DNA of 8,862 nucleotides, taken from Chloroflexota bacterium. Its GTDB lineage: Bacteria > Chloroflexota > Dehalococcoidia > GIF9 > UBA5629. Shown in pieces: positions 6,364 through 8,862 of the stretch; position 1 is the first letter of the stretch; every line of letters starts with the position of its first letter. The position numbers and the translations under genes were made by a program. A model generated the notes under the pieces. That model did no database searches, had not been told where the DNA came from, and saw nothing but the letters and a program-made list of their open reading frames with translations. The stretch is taken from NCBI GenBank assembly GCA_026389655.1, contig JAPLHL010000328.1, positions 1 to 8,862 on the forward strand, written 5' to 3'.

Positions 6364-7776
6364 TCAGTTGGTGGTTAAAGTAATTTTAAAAGTGACTTCG
6401 CTGAAGTTGCTTATATCCATGGATGTTAGCATAACCAACTTGAATATGCCCTTGTCCCTCAGATCACGCGCGTAGTTCAGTAATATCTCTTCGCTGGGCG
6501 CCGAGCCCTCTACAACAATGTTACCGCTGCTCACAGTAATATTTGTTAAATACATGCTGCCTGGCAGCGGTTCTATCACGGCGCCGATATCCGTGTTAAC
6601 AAGTTCCCTTCTGTCCGCCACGGACTTTTCCAAGCCTCTGTAGGTGTCCACAATCAATTGATAAGCGGCAAGCTCTTTCTCATCCTTCTCAGTTCTCTCG
6701 CCGTATAGCTTCTGTGTATCACTCAACAGCGTGGCCTTCTCCTTCTGCTCCAGCTGGAGCTTAACCATTTCACCACCTTCCGCCGCACTGTTAATGGCCC
6801 ACATGCCGAGAACCGCTGCAGCGCAAACCACCAGCGTCACCAGAGGCACCATGTTGAAGCCCGGCCGTCTGCCTGCCTGCTTCTGTGCCGCTGAGGCCTG
6901 CGGTATCACATTGATATCCACTCGTCTCAGCCTGTTGATAGTGCGCTGTGCCAGGCCGGTATTGGCGATAAAGGCGCTTTCATCCTGCCCCTCCGGATAG
7001 TTTAACAGGCTAGGCGGCAGTTTTGACGGATATCCCAACTTCGTGGACAGTGTTTCCCGCAGGCTGCCGCTTAAAATGCAGGGTGTCTGGTTATTCATCG
7101 GGCTATAGGGGTGCCCCGAGTTGTAGAAGTTGACGGTCCTCTCTACCTCCTCTTTGACCATGTCCGCCTTATCAGCTTCACTTATCGTTGAAACCGGGAA
7201 GGGCAGGCTGCGTATCAGTTCGGGTAGCCTGTCATTTATGATGGTGAGGTCAAAACCGGCTGGATGCACATTCAGCACGATAGCCGTCTTTTCATCTATC
7301 ACCCTGGAAATCGCCAGGGGTTTGAGTTCCAGGTATTTCGGCTGCAGCCCGCCTGATTTAAGCGTTTCTATCACCGAATTGACGTTATCGAAGGGCAGGC
7401 CAACCAGGCAGAGCGCCGTCTCAACATCCGATATCTTGATATCCGTCCAAGAGGTATAAAGCGAATCGAGCGGGACCGGGATGGCTTTCTCCATCTCTTT
7501 ATTAGCCGCCTCAGCCAGCAGTGCCGGGTCGAGCCTGGGCACATAGGCTACGCGGTAAATCGATTGTATTCCGCTCACGCATGCAATGCACTCTTTTTCC
7601 TTTATGTGGTTTTGGGCCAGCAGCATACTGATAATCTGTCCGACCTGCGTCTTCTCTATCACCACGCCGTTTTGCACCCACCCCGGCTGCAACGGCGTCG
7701 CAACGGCAAAGGTCACGCGTTTGCCACTGACGGATGTAATCTTCAGCGAGTCGTCTTCAATATTGATGGTCAGCAT
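6364..7776 (-). CDS. PilM-PilN fusion, inner-membrane alignment complex of type IV pili
   Basis: 470 residues. Residues 1-285 match an actin-like PilM fold by pattern (PYSP..NQTPCILSGSL near 223-238, KAIPVPLDSL near 97-106). Residues 287-292, DINVIP, correspond to the INLLP-type tail with which separate PilN binds PilM. A membrane segment follows (309-330), then a charged coiled coil (333-390) and a PilN-like domain (392-470; IGAVIEPLPGSMYLTNITV, SEEILLNYARDL). In typical systems PilM and PilN are separate proteins that dock in the membrane with PilO. The two phosphate-binding motifs of the actin fold look worn: INIEDDSLK instead of IDIGxxSxK, and LNVHPAGFDLTII without the usual DxG. ATP binding may be lost. 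ATG start; no clear ribosome binding site; 21 bp after pilO. Confidence 0.85.
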   Translation of the reverse strand: MLTINIEDDSLKITSVSGKRVTFAVATPLQPGWVQNGVVIEKTQVGQIISMLLAQNHIKEKECIACVSGIQSIYRVAYVPRLDPALLAEAANKEMEKAIPVPLDSLYTSWTDIKISDVETALCLVGLPFDNVNSVIETLKSGGLQPKYLELKPLAISRVIDEKTAIVLNVHPAGFDLTIINDRLPELIRSLPFPVSTISEADKADMVKEEVERTVNFYNSGHPYSPMNNQTPCILSGSLRETLSTKLGYPSKLPPSLLNYPEGQDESAFIANTGLAQRTINRLRRVDINVIPQASAAQKQAGRRPGFNMVPLVTLVVCAAAVLGMWAINSAAEGGEMVKLQLEQKEKATLLSDTQKLYGERTEKDEKELAAYQLIVDTYRGLEKSVADRRELVNTDIGAVIEPLPGSMYLTNITVSSGNIVVEGSAPSEEILLNYARDLRDKGIFKLVMLTSMDISNFSEVTFKITLTTN

Positions 7777-7797
7777 AGGTGCAATTCACTATCTATC

Positions 7798-8376
7798 TCA
7801 ATTATCGCAATAAACCTGTATGTTCATTGTCGCCTTGTCAAGCTCACCCTCTACAGTAGCAGGCGTGATAGTTATATCTATATACTCGCTGGAGGGCAAT
7901 TCCTTGCCGATCGCAAGGAGGAATTTCTGGAAGTTCGTCACCTGGCCAGTCAGCTTGAGTGAGTAAACAAGCACGGGATAGTCTTTGTCCAGGATTTTGC
8001 TATTCGATGATGAGATGCCCATGGTGATAATGGTTATATCGTTATCCCAGGCCAGGTCCATGATAACCTGCGAAATCTCGGGGTTACCGGCACGGCTTGG
8101 GAGGCTGTACGCCTTGGCCTCAGCCTTCTTGGCCGCCAGCGATGACTGGGAGGCCATTTTCGCCTTCAGAGCATCATACTGCGATTGTAGCTGGCTGATC
8201 TGCAGTTTCAGTGCTTGCTGCCGGGAAGCCGTTTCCATGTAGCCCAAAACCTGGGGAACCATGAAAATCAGGAAAAGGCAGAGGATAATGAGAATCCAGA
8301 CAGGCGTGCTCAGACGCGGCAGGCGCTGTAAAATGCTGCTCTTAACGTTCTTTGCTGTTTCTGAAGTAGATGCCAC
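7798..8376 (-). CDS. pilO: PilO-like type IV pilus assembly protein
   Basis: 192 residues with bitopic PilO architecture: a short basic cytoplasmic tail, one membrane helix (about 24-46), a Gln/Ala/Lys-rich coiled coil (48-90), and an alpha-beta domain (100-192) with the pattern ISQVIMDLAWDNDITIITMG and VTNFQKFLLAIGKEL typical of the family. PilO pairs with PilN to align the pilus machine in the inner membrane. It is the first gene of the operon. The start is GTG 22 nt after the predicted transcription start, with only a weak GAAG-type ribosome binding site. Sequence identity in this family is low, so the call rests on architecture plus neighbours. Confidence 0.82.
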   Translation of the reverse strand: MASTSETAKNVKSSILQRLPRLSTPVWILIILCLFLIFMVPQVLGYMETASRQQALKLQISQLQSQYDALKAKMASQSSLAAKKAEAKAYSLPSRAGNPEISQVIMDLAWDNDITIITMGISSSNSKILDKDYPVLVYSLKLTGQVTNFQKFLLAIGKELPSSEYIDITITPATVEGELDKATMNIQVYCDN

Positions 8377-8404
8377 TATTTTAATTCTTCGAATATTTAT
8401 TCCT

Positions 8405-8431
8405 ATTATACATTAAAGTAGCAATATCCAA
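8405..8431 (-). promoter_or_regulatory. Candidate promoter of the pilO-pilMN-pilT operon
   Basis: The minus strand has a perfect TATAAT (8405-8410), preceded after 15 bp by a weak TTGGAT (8426-8431). The predicted start near 8398 gives a leader of about 22 nt before the pilO GTG. No comparable -10 box was noticed in the short gaps inside the operon. Confidence 0.45.
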
Positions 8432-8438
8432 CACAGTT

Positions 8439-8549
8439 ATCCAGTGCGAGTGAAACTCAAATCCTGTTTGCGAGCCCTCTCACTTTTATCATAGCAAGCC
8501 CGAAGGGCGTGGCAATCCCACCATCCTATGTCCTTACGAGCGAAGCGAA
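8439..8549. repeat. Cluster of degenerate short palindromic intergenic repeats
   Basis: Related modules follow one another on the plus strand: GTGCGAGTGAAACTCAAATC, then TTTGCGAGCCCTCTCAC, then TAGCAAGCCCGAAGGGCGTG (with GGCAATCCC after it), then TTACGAGCGAAGCGAATTA. The third holds the small hairpin GCCC-GAA-GGGC (8498-8508). The shared pattern is close to TTGCGAGC...GAAGNGNNGCAATC, a palindromic motif I recall as widespread between genes in many bacteria. The copies differ at several positions, so they look old. Confidence 0.5.
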
Positions 8550-8861
8550 TTAATGTGCTGTGTCCTTACTTTGTACGTCTGCTATGATTGGAGTACCCGG
8601 TGGTTTTGGTAAGACCATCATAATGCCTTTCTTGTTAAGGGCCAAGAAGTCAGCAGTTTGAAGCAGCTTCTCTTCGGGCAGTGTATAGACGCTAGCACCG
8701 GTCACGACAATAAAGAGCTCCACCACTTTGGAGTTCATAAAATCTACCAGCCTGCTGGCAGGCATAGTGTGAACAGTTCCAACTATTTTATGGGTCTGGG
8801 TATAGATAATAACCTCAAGCTTATCCCTTCTTCCCTGCATTGGTTTAGATGTATTTTCCAT
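8550..8861 (-). CDS. Small protein of unknown function, start uncertain at window edge
   Basis: 103 residues from ATG at 8859-8861; only one base of upstream sequence is visible, so the real start could be further out. I do not recognise it with certainty. After a polar N-terminus, alternating strands (KLEVIIYTQTHKIVGTVHTM) lead to a helix with a conserved-looking RLVDFMNS (37-44), another strand (VELFIVVTGASVYTL), and a loop reading LALNKKGIMMVLPKPPGTP. No membrane segment or signal peptide is seen. It shares the strand of the pilus operon but is separated from pilO by 173 bp holding repeats and a promoter, so a pilus role is only possible by proximity. Its last codons and the following spacer repeat the 9-mer GTAAGGACA. 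Confidence 0.7.
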   Translation of the reverse strand: MENTSKPMQGRRDKLEVIIYTQTHKIVGTVHTMPASRLVDFMNSKVVELFIVVTGASVYTLPEEKLLQTADFLALNKKGIMMVLPKPPGTPIIADVQSKDTAH

Positions 8862-8862
8862 C

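Noticed and set aside
8439..8549. CRISPR array
   Set aside because: The repeat units are unequal, degenerate and palindromic, and there are no regular unique spacers.

Overview
The window reads as bacterial chromosome, most probably from Chloroflexota (a Dehalococcoidia-like lineage). This placement is an inference from gene content: a type IV pilus (T4P) machine with a fused PilM-PilN, no PilP or PilQ beside it, and an O-antigen-ligase-like protein in the cluster. No 16S rRNA or other decisive marker is present.

Left edge (1-1115, plus strand): the 3' part of a multidomain gene. The frame stays open to the left edge. It encodes the end of a GAF sensor domain, then a PD-(D/E)XK-like nuclease domain, then a complete hypoxanthine phosphoribosyltransferase (HPRT). 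An internal ATG with a good ribosome binding site lies exactly at the HPRT boundary. This fusion is the most unusual protein here.

1116-1357: no protein gene. On the minus strand there is a well-formed promoter, a compact rod-like RNA of about 118 nt closed by a 12-bp end-to-end helix, and a U tract. It looks like an independently transcribed small RNA. In size and shape it recalls 4.5S/SRP RNA, but it lacks the textbook GGAA tetraloop.

1358-4646 (minus): prepilin peptidase (pilD), preceded by a large membrane protein that combines an O-antigen-ligase/pilin-glycosyltransferase-like domain with a TPR-rich tail. They are 19 bp apart and probably co-transcribed.

4647-5185 (plus): a divergent promoter and a foldable leader, followed by a short type IV pilin or pseudopilin. 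A strong hairpin at 5205-5235 separates it from the convergent operon.

5254-8376 (minus): operon pilO, then pilM-pilN (fused), then pilT, with 21- and 42-bp gaps. Its promoter lies near 8405-8431. Together with pilD and the pilin this gives the peptidase, the filament subunit, the inner-membrane alignment complex and the retraction motor. PilB and PilC are not in the window.

8377-8862: an intergenic stretch with degenerate copies of a short palindromic repeat, and a small conserved-looking protein of unknown function that reaches the right edge.

I see no CRISPR array, insertion sequence, tRNA or rRNA.
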